Below, one piece after another: positions 6,852-15,700 of a stretch of 64,000 nt of DNA (position 1 is the stretch's first letter; each line of letters starts with the position of its first letter). The stretch is from Caulobacter sp. 17J65-9 (GTDB lineage Bacteria > Pseudomonadota > Alphaproteobacteria > Caulobacterales > Caulobacteraceae). The stretch is taken from assembly GCF_010975005.1 (NCBI RefSeq), contig NZ_JAAIVC010000002.1, positions 1-64,000 on the forward strand, given 5' to 3'. The notes below the pieces were generated by a model, which was not told the DNA's origin, searched no databases, and saw only the letters and a list, made by a program, of their open reading frames with translations. The translations under genes and the position numbers were made by a program.

Positions 6852-9113
6852 GTGGACGGTCTCCAGACCCTGCTGTTCGACGTGCTGCTCGCCTATTGGG
6901 GCGGGCTGAAGATCGCCATCGCCATGGTGGCGGTGATCATCTTCGTGTCGTCGATCGACGACCTGATCATCGATTTCTACTACTGGCACCGGGCCTGGCG
7001 GCGCGGCTGGCGCGGCCTGGTCAAGAAGCCGCCGTCTCAGGAGGCCCTGGCCGCGCATCCGGAAAAGCGCATCGCGCTGATGGTGCCAGCCTGGCAGGAG
7101 TCGGACGTGATCGCGAACATGATCGCGAACACGACCAACACCTTCGACTATTCCAACTACGAGATCTTCGTCGGGGTCTACGCCAACGACCCGGACACGC
7201 GCCGCGAGGTGGACCGAATCCGCCAGCGCTTTCCCAACGTGCACCGCGCCGACGTCCCGCACGACGGCCCGACCAGCAAGGCCGACTGCCTGAATTGGCT
7301 GGTGCAGAACATCTTCCTGCATGGCGAGAAGACCGGCCGTCCCTTCGACGTCATCCTGATGCACGACGCCGAGGACGTGGTGCACCCGTTCGGCCTGAAG
7401 GTGGTCAACTGGTTCATCGAGGGCCGCGGCATGATCCAGCTGCCGGTGCTGTCCATGAACCGGCGGTGGTGGAGCATGATCGCCTGCCACTACATGGACG
7501 AGTTCGCCGAGTTCCACGGCAAGGACCTGCCGGTCCGCTCGCTCCTGGCGCGCATGACGCCGTCGGCCGGCGTGGCCACCGCCTTCTCGCGCGAGGCCAT
7601 GGTCGAGCTGTGCCGGGAGAAGGACAACCAGCCCTTCAACACCGACAGCCTGACCGAGGACTACGACGTCGGCCACCGGCTGCGCTCGGTGGGCATGACC
7701 TCGCGCTTCGTGGCCTACCACGCCAAGACCAAGCGCTTCCGCAAGGCCTGGTTCCGCAAGGGCGAGGTCGAGGTCGAGCGCCACGAGCTGGTCGCCACCA
7801 AGGAGTTCTTCCCCGACCAGTGGACCGCCAGCGTGCGCCAGAAGGCACGCTGGATGCTGGGCATCTCCTATCTGGGCTGGCGCCAGCTGGGCTGGTTCGG
7901 CGACGTCAACAACCGCTACTTCCTGTTCCGCGACCGCAAGGCGCTGATCACCGCGCCCACCGGCGTGATCGCCTACCTGCTGGTGCTGCAGGTCACCGGC
8001 TGGACCGTGCTGGGCTGGTTCCTGCCGGCCGTGCGCGGCCTGCCGCCGCTGATCGACCACGCCTGGGTCCTGCTGCTGGTCCAGATCAATTTCCTGTTCC
8101 TGATGAACCGCTTGGCGCACAGAGCTCTGTTCACCTTCAAGCATCACGGGCTGAAGTACGTGTGGCTGACGCCGCTGCGCGCGGCCCTGTCGAACTGCGT
8201 GGGCTTCGCCGCCTTCTGGCGCTCCATGCGGCTGTTCCTGACCCATCTGGCGACCGGCCGACCGATCGCCTGGGACAAGACCCAGCACTCCTTCCCGTCG
8301 CTGGCCGAGCTGCAGAACCGCCGCGGGCGTCTGGGCGACGTGCTGCGGTTCTGGAACCACGTCACCGCCGAGGACCTGGATGCGGCCATTCAGGCCCAGG
8401 CCGACCGCTATCGCCCGATCGGGCGGCTGCTGGTCGACCGCGGCGTGATTTCCGACGAGCATCTGGCCGAGGCCTTCGCCGAGTGGAGCGAGACCGTGTC
8501 GTCCAGCTTCGATCCGTTCCGGGTCACGCCGGACGTGCTGCGCCTGCTGAGCGCGCGCGACGCGGCCCGGTTCGGGGCGGTGCCGCTGCGCTGGAACGAG
8601 TCCGTGCTCGACATCGCGCTGGCCGAGCCGCTGGAAAAGGCCGAACGCGTGGAGCTGGAACGGCGGCTCGGCGCGGTCGGGGTCAAGAGCCTGCGGGTGG
8701 TCTACGCCCCGCTCAGCGACATTGCCTTCGGGGTTCGCTACGCCTGGACGCCCGGCGCGCTGGCTCGCGAGCGGCGCCAGGTCGAGCGGCTGGTCGAATG
8801 CGGCCTGCTGGACGCGGTCGGCGCGGCCCAGCTGTGGCGCTCGATCCGCTCCGGCTATCGAAGCCTCGGCGACGTCCTGATCCAGGAGGAGGCGATCGAC
8901 CACCGCACGCTGCACGCGGCGCTGTCGGACTACTGGCGCACCAATGCGGCCGGCCGGCTCGACCAGTATCTCGTGCGCACCGGCGTGGTCAGCCAGGCCC
9001 AGGTTGACGCCGCCGTCCGCCGTCAGACCATCGAGCCGCTGGACGTGGTGCGACGCGCCCTGGACCTGAAGCTGATCAGCGTCCAGGCCCTGCAAGGCCT
9101 GCAAGCCGCCTGA
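6852..9113 (+). CDS. NfrB-like membrane glycosyltransferase with C-terminal MshEN region
   Basis: This 753-residue protein has an N-terminal membrane segment (about 8-45) and a family 2 glycosyltransferase domain (about 70-340) with HDAED (Asp172 onward), TEDYDVGHR and the QKARW motif near residue 330 typical of processive synthases. Two or three further membrane segments (about 370-470) follow. The C-terminal half has MshEN-type repeats: PIGRLLVDRGVISDEHL, SLGDVLIQEEAIDHRTL and LDQYLVRTGVVSQAQV. This layout matches E. coli NfrB, the glycan synthase serving as part of the phage N4 receptor, whose MshEN domain binds c-di-GMP. Secretion of a polysaccharide under c-di-GMP control is therefore likely. 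The GTG at 6852 is the only plausible start. No NfrA-like outer-membrane partner is present nearby. Confidence 0.88.
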   Translation: MDGLQTLLFDVLLAYWGGLKIAIAMVAVIIFVSSIDDLIIDFYYWHRAWRRGWRGLVKKPPSQEALAAHPEKRIALMVPAWQESDVIANMIANTTNTFDYSNYEIFVGVYANDPDTRREVDRIRQRFPNVHRADVPHDGPTSKADCLNWLVQNIFLHGEKTGRPFDVILMHDAEDVVHPFGLKVVNWFIEGRGMIQLPVLSMNRRWWSMIACHYMDEFAEFHGKDLPVRSLLARMTPSAGVATAFSREAMVELCREKDNQPFNTDSLTEDYDVGHRLRSVGMTSRFVAYHAKTKRFRKAWFRKGEVEVERHELVATKEFFPDQWTASVRQKARWMLGISYLGWRQLGWFGDVNNRYFLFRDRKALITAPTGVIAYLLVLQVTGWTVLGWFLPAVRGLPPLIDHAWVLLLVQINFLFLMNRLAHRALFTFKHHGLKYVWLTPLRAALSNCVGFAAFWRSMRLFLTHLATGRPIAWDKTQHSFPSLAELQNRRGRLGDVLRFWNHVTAEDLDAAIQAQADRYRPIGRLLVDRGVISDEHLAEAFAEWSETVSSSFDPFRVTPDVLRLLSARDAARFGAVPLRWNESVLDIALAEPLEKAERVELERRLGAVGVKSLRVVYAPLSDIAFGVRYAWTPGALARERRQVERLVECGLLDAVGAAQLWRSIRSGYRSLGDVLIQEEAIDHRTLHAALSDYWRTNAAGRLDQYLVRTGVVSQAQVDAAVRRQTIEPLDVVRRALDLKLISVQALQGLQAA

Positions 9114-10277
9114 TCAGGCCAGAGTCTCGCGCGCGATCGCGCAGAACCGCTCGATGTCCTCGGGGTCGTGATAGAGGCCCAGGCCCACGCGCAGCACGTC
9201 GTCGCGCACGTCGGTGACCACGTCCCTGGCCAACAGCGCCTTCTTCCAGGCCTGGGCGTCGGGGTGGCGGAAGGCGATGAAGCGCGCCTGGGCGTGGTTG
9301 CCGGGCGGGTTGAGGATCTCGGCCTCCGACAGCCGTCCGGCCTGGCCCGCGCGGACCGCGGCGACCAGCTGGTCCTGCAGGGCGCGCACGTGGGCGGAGA
9401 CGTCGGCGGTGGTCAGGCCCTCGGCGTCCAGCATGTCGGCCACCGCGCCGAACCGGTACAGCCCGCTGGGGTCGAAGGTGGCGCCCAGGAAGCGGCTGGC
9501 GTCGCGGCCGTAGCCGACGCCGCCTGGGGGGGCGATCAGGTCGGCGAACTCGGCGTACCAGCCGGTCACCTTCGGCCGCTCGCCGAAGCCTGACGGCGCG
9601 TGCAGGAAGGCCGCGCCTTCGCCGGCCATGGCGTACTTGTAGCCCCCGGCCACGTAGAACAGCCGGTCCGCCACCGCCGACAGGTCGGTCGGGACGGCGC
9701 GGAAGCCGTGATAGCCGTCGACCACCACCCAGGGGCCCTCGGGCCGGGTCAGCTCGGCCAGTTCGAACACGCGCTCGAACACCCGCCCGGTCTTGAAGAA
9801 CACGTGGCTGGTGAAGATCAGGTCGTAGTCGCCGGAGCGGGCCTTCGACAGGAAGGCCTCCTCGAAGTCCTCGAACGGCTCGGTCGGGACCACGTCGAGG
9901 ATCAGCTCGCCAGCCTCGATCCAGCGCGCCGACTGGCGGCGGAAGGAGTGGAACTCGCCGTCGGTGGACAGGGCGCGCACTGGCCGCTTGTCGAAGGCCG
10001 ACAGCAGCCGGACCATCAGTTCGTGGGTGTTGGGCGCGAACAGCACCGTCTGCGGCGACGGCAGGTTCAGTTCGCGGGCCACGTGCGCCTGGGCGCCCGG
10101 ATAGACCTCGCCGAACACCTTGTCCCACTTGTTGTCGGCGAGGACCGCGGCGTCTTCCCACGCCTGGATCTGCGCCTCGCGGCTGGCGTCGGGCCACAGG
10201 TGGTGGCTGTGGGCGGCGACGTGCAGGCGCCCGGGGGCGGCCGACAGCGCGCGGGAGAACAGGCGCTTGTAGCTCAT
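9114..10277 (-). CDS. PLP-dependent class V aminotransferase-fold enzyme, kynureninase-like
   Basis: This 387-residue protein follows the tryptophan dioxygenase gene by eight bases in the same direction, so it most likely acts in tryptophan catabolism, cleaving kynurenine or a related compound. The class V aminotransferase fold is indicated by VVVDGYHGFRAVP and by GGYKYAMAGEGAAF, in which Lys214 is the expected PLP Schiff-base residue and which resembles the kynureninase KYLNxGPG segment. The usual kynureninase N-terminal YLDGNSLG motif is replaced by LHVAAHSHHLWP, so the protein is divergent and the exact reaction is inferred from context. It is slightly shorter than typical kynureninases (about 400-420 residues). 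Confidence 0.75.
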   Translation of the reverse strand: MSYKRLFSRALSAAPGRLHVAAHSHHLWPDASREAQIQAWEDAAVLADNKWDKVFGEVYPGAQAHVARELNLPSPQTVLFAPNTHELMVRLLSAFDKRPVRALSTDGEFHSFRRQSARWIEAGELILDVVPTEPFEDFEEAFLSKARSGDYDLIFTSHVFFKTGRVFERVFELAELTRPEGPWVVVDGYHGFRAVPTDLSAVADRLFYVAGGYKYAMAGEGAAFLHAPSGFGERPKVTGWYAEFADLIAPPGGVGYGRDASRFLGATFDPSGLYRFGAVADMLDAEGLTTADVSAHVRALQDQLVAAVRAGQAGRLSEAEILNPPGNHAQARFIAFRHPDAQAWKKALLARDVVTDVRDDVLRVGLGLYHDPEDIERFCAIARETLA

Positions 10278-10284
10278 CTATGCC

Positions 10285-11076
10285 TCACAGGCGGGTGCGC
10301 AGCGACCAAAGCTCGGGGAAGCAGCGGCGTTCCAGGGTCTTTTGCAGGTAGCCGACGCCCTCGGTGCCGCCGGTGCCGCGCTTGGAGCCGATGATCCGCT
10401 CCACGGTGATGACGTGCTTGTGCCGCCAGGTGACGAGCGCGTCGTCCAGGTCCACCAGCTTCTCGGCCAGCTGGTAGAGCTCCCAGTACTTTTTGGTGTC
10501 GCGATAGACGGTCAGCCAGGCGGCCTCGACCTCGGGGGAGGCCACGTAGGGCTGGCTGACGTCGCGGGTCAGGGCGGCCTGCGGCACGTCCACGCCGTGG
10601 GCGGCCAGCTGGGCTAGCGCGTCGTCATAGAGGCTGGGGGCGGCCAGGGCGTCCTCAAGCGCCTTCAGCGCCGCCGGGCGTTCCTCGTGGAAGCGCAGGA
10701 ACGAGGCGTCCTTCAGGCCCAGCATGAACTCCAGCCGCCGGAACTGGTCGGACTGGAAGCCCGAGCTGGTGCCCAGCGCGCCGCGGAAGCTGGTGTAGTC
10801 GGACGGCGTCATGGTCGCGAGCACGTCCCAGGACATGGTCATGACCGCCTGGATGCGGGAGACGCGGGCCAGGCTCTTGTAGGCGGGCACCAGGTCGCCG
10901 GCGCGGACCTGCTTCTGGGCGAAGGCGACCTCGTGGAGGATCTCCTTCAGCCACAGCTCCTTGGCCTGGTGGATGACGATGAACAGCATCTCGTCGTGCT
11001 CGTCCGAGCGCGGATGCTGGCAGGCCAGAAGGTCGTCCAGCGCGAGATAGCCGGCGTAGGTGATGGGGGCGGTCAT
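10285..11076 (-). CDS. kynA: Tryptophan 2,3-dioxygenase
   Basis: KynA is a cytoplasmic haem enzyme that opens the indole ring of L-tryptophan to give N-formylkynurenine. The 263-residue product has the family features: ITYAGYLALDDLLACQHP at the N terminus, DEMLFIVIHQAKELWLKE with the distal-pocket histidine, SGFQSDQFRRLEFMLG, and WRHKHVITVERIIGSKRGTG containing the proximal haem histidine and substrate-binding residues. It is the first gene of a pair with the kynureninase-like gene downstream. A formamidase (kynB) is not seen, so that step must be encoded elsewhere or be non-enzymatic. Confidence 0.97.
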   Translation of the reverse strand: MTAPITYAGYLALDDLLACQHPRSDEHDEMLFIVIHQAKELWLKEILHEVAFAQKQVRAGDLVPAYKSLARVSRIQAVMTMSWDVLATMTPSDYTSFRGALGTSSGFQSDQFRRLEFMLGLKDASFLRFHEERPAALKALEDALAAPSLYDDALAQLAAHGVDVPQAALTRDVSQPYVASPEVEAAWLTVYRDTKKYWELYQLAEKLVDLDDALVTWRHKHVITVERIIGSKRGTGGTEGVGYLQKTLERRCFPELWSLRTRL

Positions 11077-11140
11077 CGCGCCTCGCCCTTTCTTGAATCG
11101 AAAACTGCGAAGCGCGTTCTAGCCGCCCGGCGCGGTCGCG

Positions 11141-11449
11141 TCAGCCGATGGCCGCGCGCTTCTCTTCGAACACCGCCTGGGCGTCGGACAGGCGCGACAG
11201 CTGGCTCATGTGCACCAGGTCCATCTTTTCGGCCTGCACCAGCCGGTACTGCCAGGGGTGGGTGACCGTCACGCAGCGCACCAGGCCGGCCTTCACCAGC
11301 GCCCCGATCACGTTCTTCACCGTGCCCAGGCTCATGGCCGGATGGGCGTCGGCCAGCTCGTTCACGCTCCACCAGCGGTCTTCACGCTTCAGGCAGGCGT
11401 GGATGGCGCAGACATTGGCGGTCAGCTTGAGGTCGGAACGGGCAGCCAT
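11141..11449 (-). CDS. Small winged-helix DNA-binding protein
   Basis: The 102-residue product looks like a single winged helix-turn-helix domain. NVCAIHACLKREDRWWSVNELADAHP and MSLGTVKNVIGALVKAGLVRCVTV match a recognition helix followed by a wing. No ligand-binding domain is present. It ends 64 bases before the kynA start codon and points the same way, so it could regulate or be co-transcribed with the tryptophan genes; this is inference from position only. The N-terminal ATG at 11449 lacks a strong ribosome-binding site. A pair of GTTAACGG repeats lies about 65-80 bases upstream. Confidence 0.75.
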   Translation of the reverse strand: MAARSDLKLTANVCAIHACLKREDRWWSVNELADAHPAMSLGTVKNVIGALVKAGLVRCVTVTHPWQYRLVQAEKMDLVHMSQLSRLSDAQAVFEEKRAAIG

Positions 11450-11511
11450 GGTGGTCCGGGGCTTTCTGGAGCGAGCGGGTCGGACCCAGACATAGAGAGA
11501 TTCGTTCGATC

Positions 11512-11529
11512 GTTAACGGGCGTTAACGG
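11512..11529. promoter_or_regulatory. Tandem GTTAACGG repeat, candidate operator or CtrA-like box
   Basis: Two identical octamers GTTAACGG (11512-11519 and 11522-11529) are separated by two bases. Each contains the palindrome GTTAAC, giving TTAA-N6-TTAA, close to the TTAA-N7-TTAA box of the Caulobacter cell-cycle regulator CtrA. They lie 63-80 bases upstream of the winged-helix gene. Binding by CtrA or by the encoded regulator is speculative. Confidence 0.35.
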
Positions 11530-11607
11530 TTGAGGCCGGGCATAAGCGGGTAAAATCGTGCGTCGGAGCCGGCTTGAGGCGTCTTCGGACGTATCGGTCA
11601 GAGTCGG

Positions 11608-12717
11608 TCAGGCGAGGCGCATCGCGCCAGAGTCGGTGAGCTTCAGCTCGACGCGCTCCGGCGAACGGGCGGCGATCTCGCGCTGCAGCCAGCGGACGTC
11701 GGCCGGCGCGGCACGGTTCAGGCGCATCTTGCGGATCTGCATAGGGACGAGTTCGAGGCCCGCGAGGGCGCCGGTCTTCCGGTGGAGGTCGACGAACCAC
11801 ATGACCGCCAGGTCGCCGCGATAGCCCTCCTCGCCGGAAATGCCCTCGTAGTCGTTCAGAAAGTCGCCGGCGCCGTAGAGGATCAGCCCGTCGCGGTGGA
11901 GCTCGATCCCCTTGGCGTGGTGGGAGGAGTGGCCGTGCACGACCGAGGCGCCGGCCTCGATCAGGGCGTGGGCGAAGTCCCGTTGCGCCGGCGGGACCTC
12001 CCAGCCCCAGTTCGGGCCCCAGTGGATGGAGGCGACGACCAGGTCGCCCGGACGACGGGCGCCGCCGATCCGTTCCGCGGCCTCCGTCGCCGCGCGCGGG
12101 GTCAGCTCGATCAGGTTCACCCCCGGCTGAACGGGCGTCGCGGCCCAGTCCGTGGGCACGCCGCTGGAGCGTGTGCAGAAGGCGTAGAACAGCAGCCGCT
12201 TGCCGTCGCCCAGGTCGAACACCGCCGGCGCGAGGGCCGCGTCGAGATCGCGCCCGGCCCCCGCGATCCGCAGGCCCAGCCCGGCCAGGGTGTCGCGCGT
12301 CTCCAGCAGGCCGGCCCGGCCCCAGTCCAGCACGTGGTTGTTGGCGAGCGTGCAGCCGTCGATCCCCGCCGACGTCAGGCAGGCCGCGTTGGCCGGGCTC
12401 ATGCGGTAGTTGATGCCCTTTGGGACGGCCCGGTCGCTGCGGGTGACCGCGGTCTCGAGGTTGACCAGCCGTAGGTCCGGCTCGCGCTCGCGCCAGATCT
12501 CGAGCGCGTCGCCCCAGACGTAGTCGAAGCCGACCGGGCGCGGGATCGGTCCGGACGCCCGCTCGGCCAGCTCCAGATAGCCCAGGGCCGAGGTCATCCA
12601 GCGTTCGTACAGAACAGGATCGCTCGGGTGCGGCAGGATCTGGTCGACGCCGCGACCCAGCATGACGTCGCCGGCGAGGAACAGTCTAACGACGCCGGGT
12701 GGCCGGGCCTCGCTCAT
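11608..12717 (-). CDS. CapA family protein (PGA_cap metallophosphatase-like)
   Basis: The 369-residue protein belongs to the CapA/PGA_cap family, whose members include poly-gamma-glutamate capsule proteins and have a calcineurin-like metallophosphoesterase fold. Visible motifs are LFLAGDVMLGRGVDQ at the N terminus, VNLETAVT, TLANNHVLDWG (the NNH motif), SIHWGPNW and VVHGHSSHHAKGIE with the late metal-binding histidines. No signal peptide is evident. The ATG at 12717 is chosen because it lies eight bases after the upstream gene's stop codon and begins immediately before the conserved domain; a longer frame running through the upstream gene is an overlap artefact. It is probably co-transcribed with the GH16 gene, suggesting a joint role in a surface polymer. 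Confidence 0.9.
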   Translation of the reverse strand: MSEARPPGVVRLFLAGDVMLGRGVDQILPHPSDPVLYERWMTSALGYLELAERASGPIPRPVGFDYVWGDALEIWREREPDLRLVNLETAVTRSDRAVPKGINYRMSPANAACLTSAGIDGCTLANNHVLDWGRAGLLETRDTLAGLGLRIAGAGRDLDAALAPAVFDLGDGKRLLFYAFCTRSSGVPTDWAATPVQPGVNLIELTPRAATEAAERIGGARRPGDLVVASIHWGPNWGWEVPPAQRDFAHALIEAGASVVHGHSSHHAKGIELHRDGLILYGAGDFLNDYEGISGEEGYRGDLAVMWFVDLHRKTGALAGLELVPMQIRKMRLNRAAPADVRWLQREIAARSPERVELKLTDSGAMRLA

Positions 12718-12725
12718 GCGGCGGC

Positions 12726-15700
12726 CTAGCTCCAGACCCAGTCCTTGGTGGTCAGATGGGTGGCGTCGACGCCCACCAGGGTCACGGTGTCTCCGGCCGC
12801 GAAGGTGAGCACGGTGTCGGCTCCGACCTGGGTGACGGTCGGCCGCTCGCTGCCGAAGCCCACGAACTGCATCCGGTCCTCGAGCCCGCCGGCGGTGAAG
12901 TCGAGGATCCGGTCGGCCCCGAAGCCGGGACGGAAGACGAACAGGTCGTCGCCCGAGCCGCCGCTGAGCACGTCGTTCCCGCGGCCGCCCTCGATGACGT
13001 CGTTCCCCGCCATGCCGTCCAGCCGGTTGGCGGCGTCGTTGCCGGTCAGGCGGTTGGCCAGTTCGTTGCCGACCCCGTCGATCGCCGCCGTGCCCTTCAG
13101 CATCAGGTACTCGACCTCGGCGGGCAGGGTGTAGCTGACATAGGCGCCGATGGTGTCGGTCCCTTCGCCGGGGCGTTCGATCACGAGGTCGTCGGCGCGG
13201 TCGACGATATAGGCGTCGGCGCCGAGCCCGCCGACCAGCACGTCGGCGCCGGCGCGCCCGTCCAGATAGTCGTTGCCGTCCAGGCCCTCGATCCGGTCGT
13301 CGCCGGCCGTCCCCGCCAGGCTGTCGTTCCCGGCCGTGCCAGTGATGGTCCCGGGCGGCGGAGGGGGCGGTGGCGGCGGAGGAGGAGGGGGCGGCGGCGG
13401 CGGCGTGCCGCCGCCGGTGTAGACGAAGTCGGACGCGGTCAGGGTGTCGACCTGCACGTTCTTCAGCCGGACGGTGTCGCCGTCCGAGAACACCACGATG
13501 GTGTCGGCGCCCTGCTGGAGCAGGTGCTTCCAGGCGGAATAGCCCTGGACCTCCAGCACGTCCTCGCCAGGCTTGAAGTCCTCGACCGTGTCCTGCCCCG
13601 TGCCGACGCCGACCACGATGATGTCGCGGCCCGCGCCGCCGGTGATCCGGTCCGCGCCCGCGCCGCCCTCCAGCCGGTCGTCGCCGCCGTAGCCGAACAG
13701 CTGGTCGTCGCCGGCCAGGCCCTTGAGCGTGTTGGCGCCGTCGTGGCCGCGCAGGACGTTGTTCAGGGCGTTGCCGGTCCCGTCGGCCGAGGCGCCGGCC
13801 AGGGTCAGGTACTCGACCTGGTCGGGCAGGACGTAGGAGACCCAGGCCTCGACCGTGTCGAAGCCCTGGCCGGCCTGCTCGACCACCACGTCGCCGGCGG
13901 CGTCGACGACATAGTAGTCGTCGCCCGCGCCGCCGATCATCCGGTCCGCGCCAGCGCCGCCCTTCAGGTAGTCCGCCCCGCCCAGGCCCTCCAGCGTGTC
14001 GTCGCCCGACCCGCCCTGCATCACGTCGCGCGCCTCGGTCCCGATCAGGTGCAGGCCCGTGGGCGGCGGCGGAGGAGGGGGCGGAGGCGGTGGTGGCGGC
14101 GGGGGAGGCGGCGGCGGGGGCGGCGGATCGGTCGGGTCGGTCCAGCCGGGGATGTTCAGCTCCTTGAACTGGAGCTGAGAGGCGTCGACGTTCTTCAGGG
14201 TGACGCGGTCGCCGTTGGAGACGTCGATCTCCGCGTCGGCCCCGACCTGGGTCAGGGTGAAGGTGAAGCCCAGGCCCTCGTAGGCGAAGAAGTCGAGCGC
14301 GTCCTCCGTGCCGCCGGCCACGAAGTCCAGGATCACGTCGTGACCGTCGCCCGGGCGGAAGAAGAAGCGGTCGTCGCCGGCGCCCCCGGTCATGACGTCG
14401 TCGCCCGTGCCGCCCCACAGCACGTCCTTGCCGTCGCCGCCGATCAGCACGTCGTTCCCGGCCCGGCCGTCCAGCCGGTTGTTTCCGACGGCGCCGGTCA
14501 GCACGTTGTCGAGGGCGTTGCCGTACGCCTGGATCGCGCCCGTGCCCGTGAGGGTCAGGTCCTCGACATTGTCGGGCAGGGTGAAGGTCACCGAGGAGAA
14601 GATGGTGTCGACGCCCTCGCCGGGCCGCTCGACCACCTGGTCGCCGGTGTCGCCGATTATGTAGGTGTCGTCGCCCGCGCCGCCGATCAGCAGGTCGAAG
14701 CCCGCGCCGCCGGTAAGCCGGTCGTTTCCGTCGCCGCCCTCGATGCGGTCGGCCTGGGACGTGCCGGTCAGCTCGTCGGCCCCCGCGCCGCCCGTGATCG
14801 TGTTGGTCGTGACGTTTTGCGGGAGCGCCCAGGCCTTGATGTAGTCGATCCTGAAGTCGGCCGGGAAGGCGGTCGTCCCGTCCGGCTGGCCGCCCCAGCC
14901 GCCCATGGCCAGGTTCGCCAGCATGTACATCGGCTTGTCCATGCCGGCCGGCGTGGCGAGGCGGTAGACCTCGGCCCCGTCCACATAGAAGACCAGGTCC
15001 GTCGGGGACCACAGCACGCCGTAGGTGTGGAAACCGCCGGCGTCCGGCAGGAAGGAGGCCGCCGTGTAGTGCTGGCCGGCGGGGTGGTTGTGGGCGCTGG
15101 TCCAGACCTGGTTGGGCTCGCCGCCCAGGGCCTCCATGACGTCGAGCTCGACGCCGACGCCGTCGACCGGCAGCAGCCAGAAGGCGGGCCAGAAGCTGCC
15201 GCCTCGCGGCGTCTCGGCCCGCATTTCGAAATAGCCGTAGGTCTGGGAGAAGCTGGGCTGGGTGGTGATCAGGCCCGAGCCGTACTTGTAGTCCCACAGC
15301 TGCGACTGCTGGGCGGCGCTCAGCGGCTGGGCCCGGATGGTCAGCACCCCGTCGGCGGTCGAGAACGGGCTCAGGCCCAGCGGCTGGTTGGTCGTGCCCT
15401 TCAGCCAGGGGTTCAGATAGACCTGCAGCTCGCCGTTGGTGGCCAGGGTGTAGCTGCCGAGCCCGCTCTCGCCCTGGTAGCCGAAGTGCGGCTTCCAGAT
15501 CCCGTTCGGCGCCTCGGTCGCGTGGAAGAGCGACAGGCTGTCGAAGTTCTCGTCGAAGCTCTGGGCGCCCAGGGTGGCGCGGTCCAGCGTCAGCTGGAAG
15601 TCGTCGGCCGCGAACCGGTCGATGGTCAGGTTGCGGAAGACGATCACCTCGGCGCCGTTCTGCAGGACGACGTCGGCGCCCTCCTGGCGCATGGCCGCGC

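Noticed and set aside
13370-13410. GGCGGAGG-type simple repeats at 13350-13400 and 14060-14130
   Set aside because: They encode the polyproline linkers of the GH16 protein and are not regulatory or mobile repeats.
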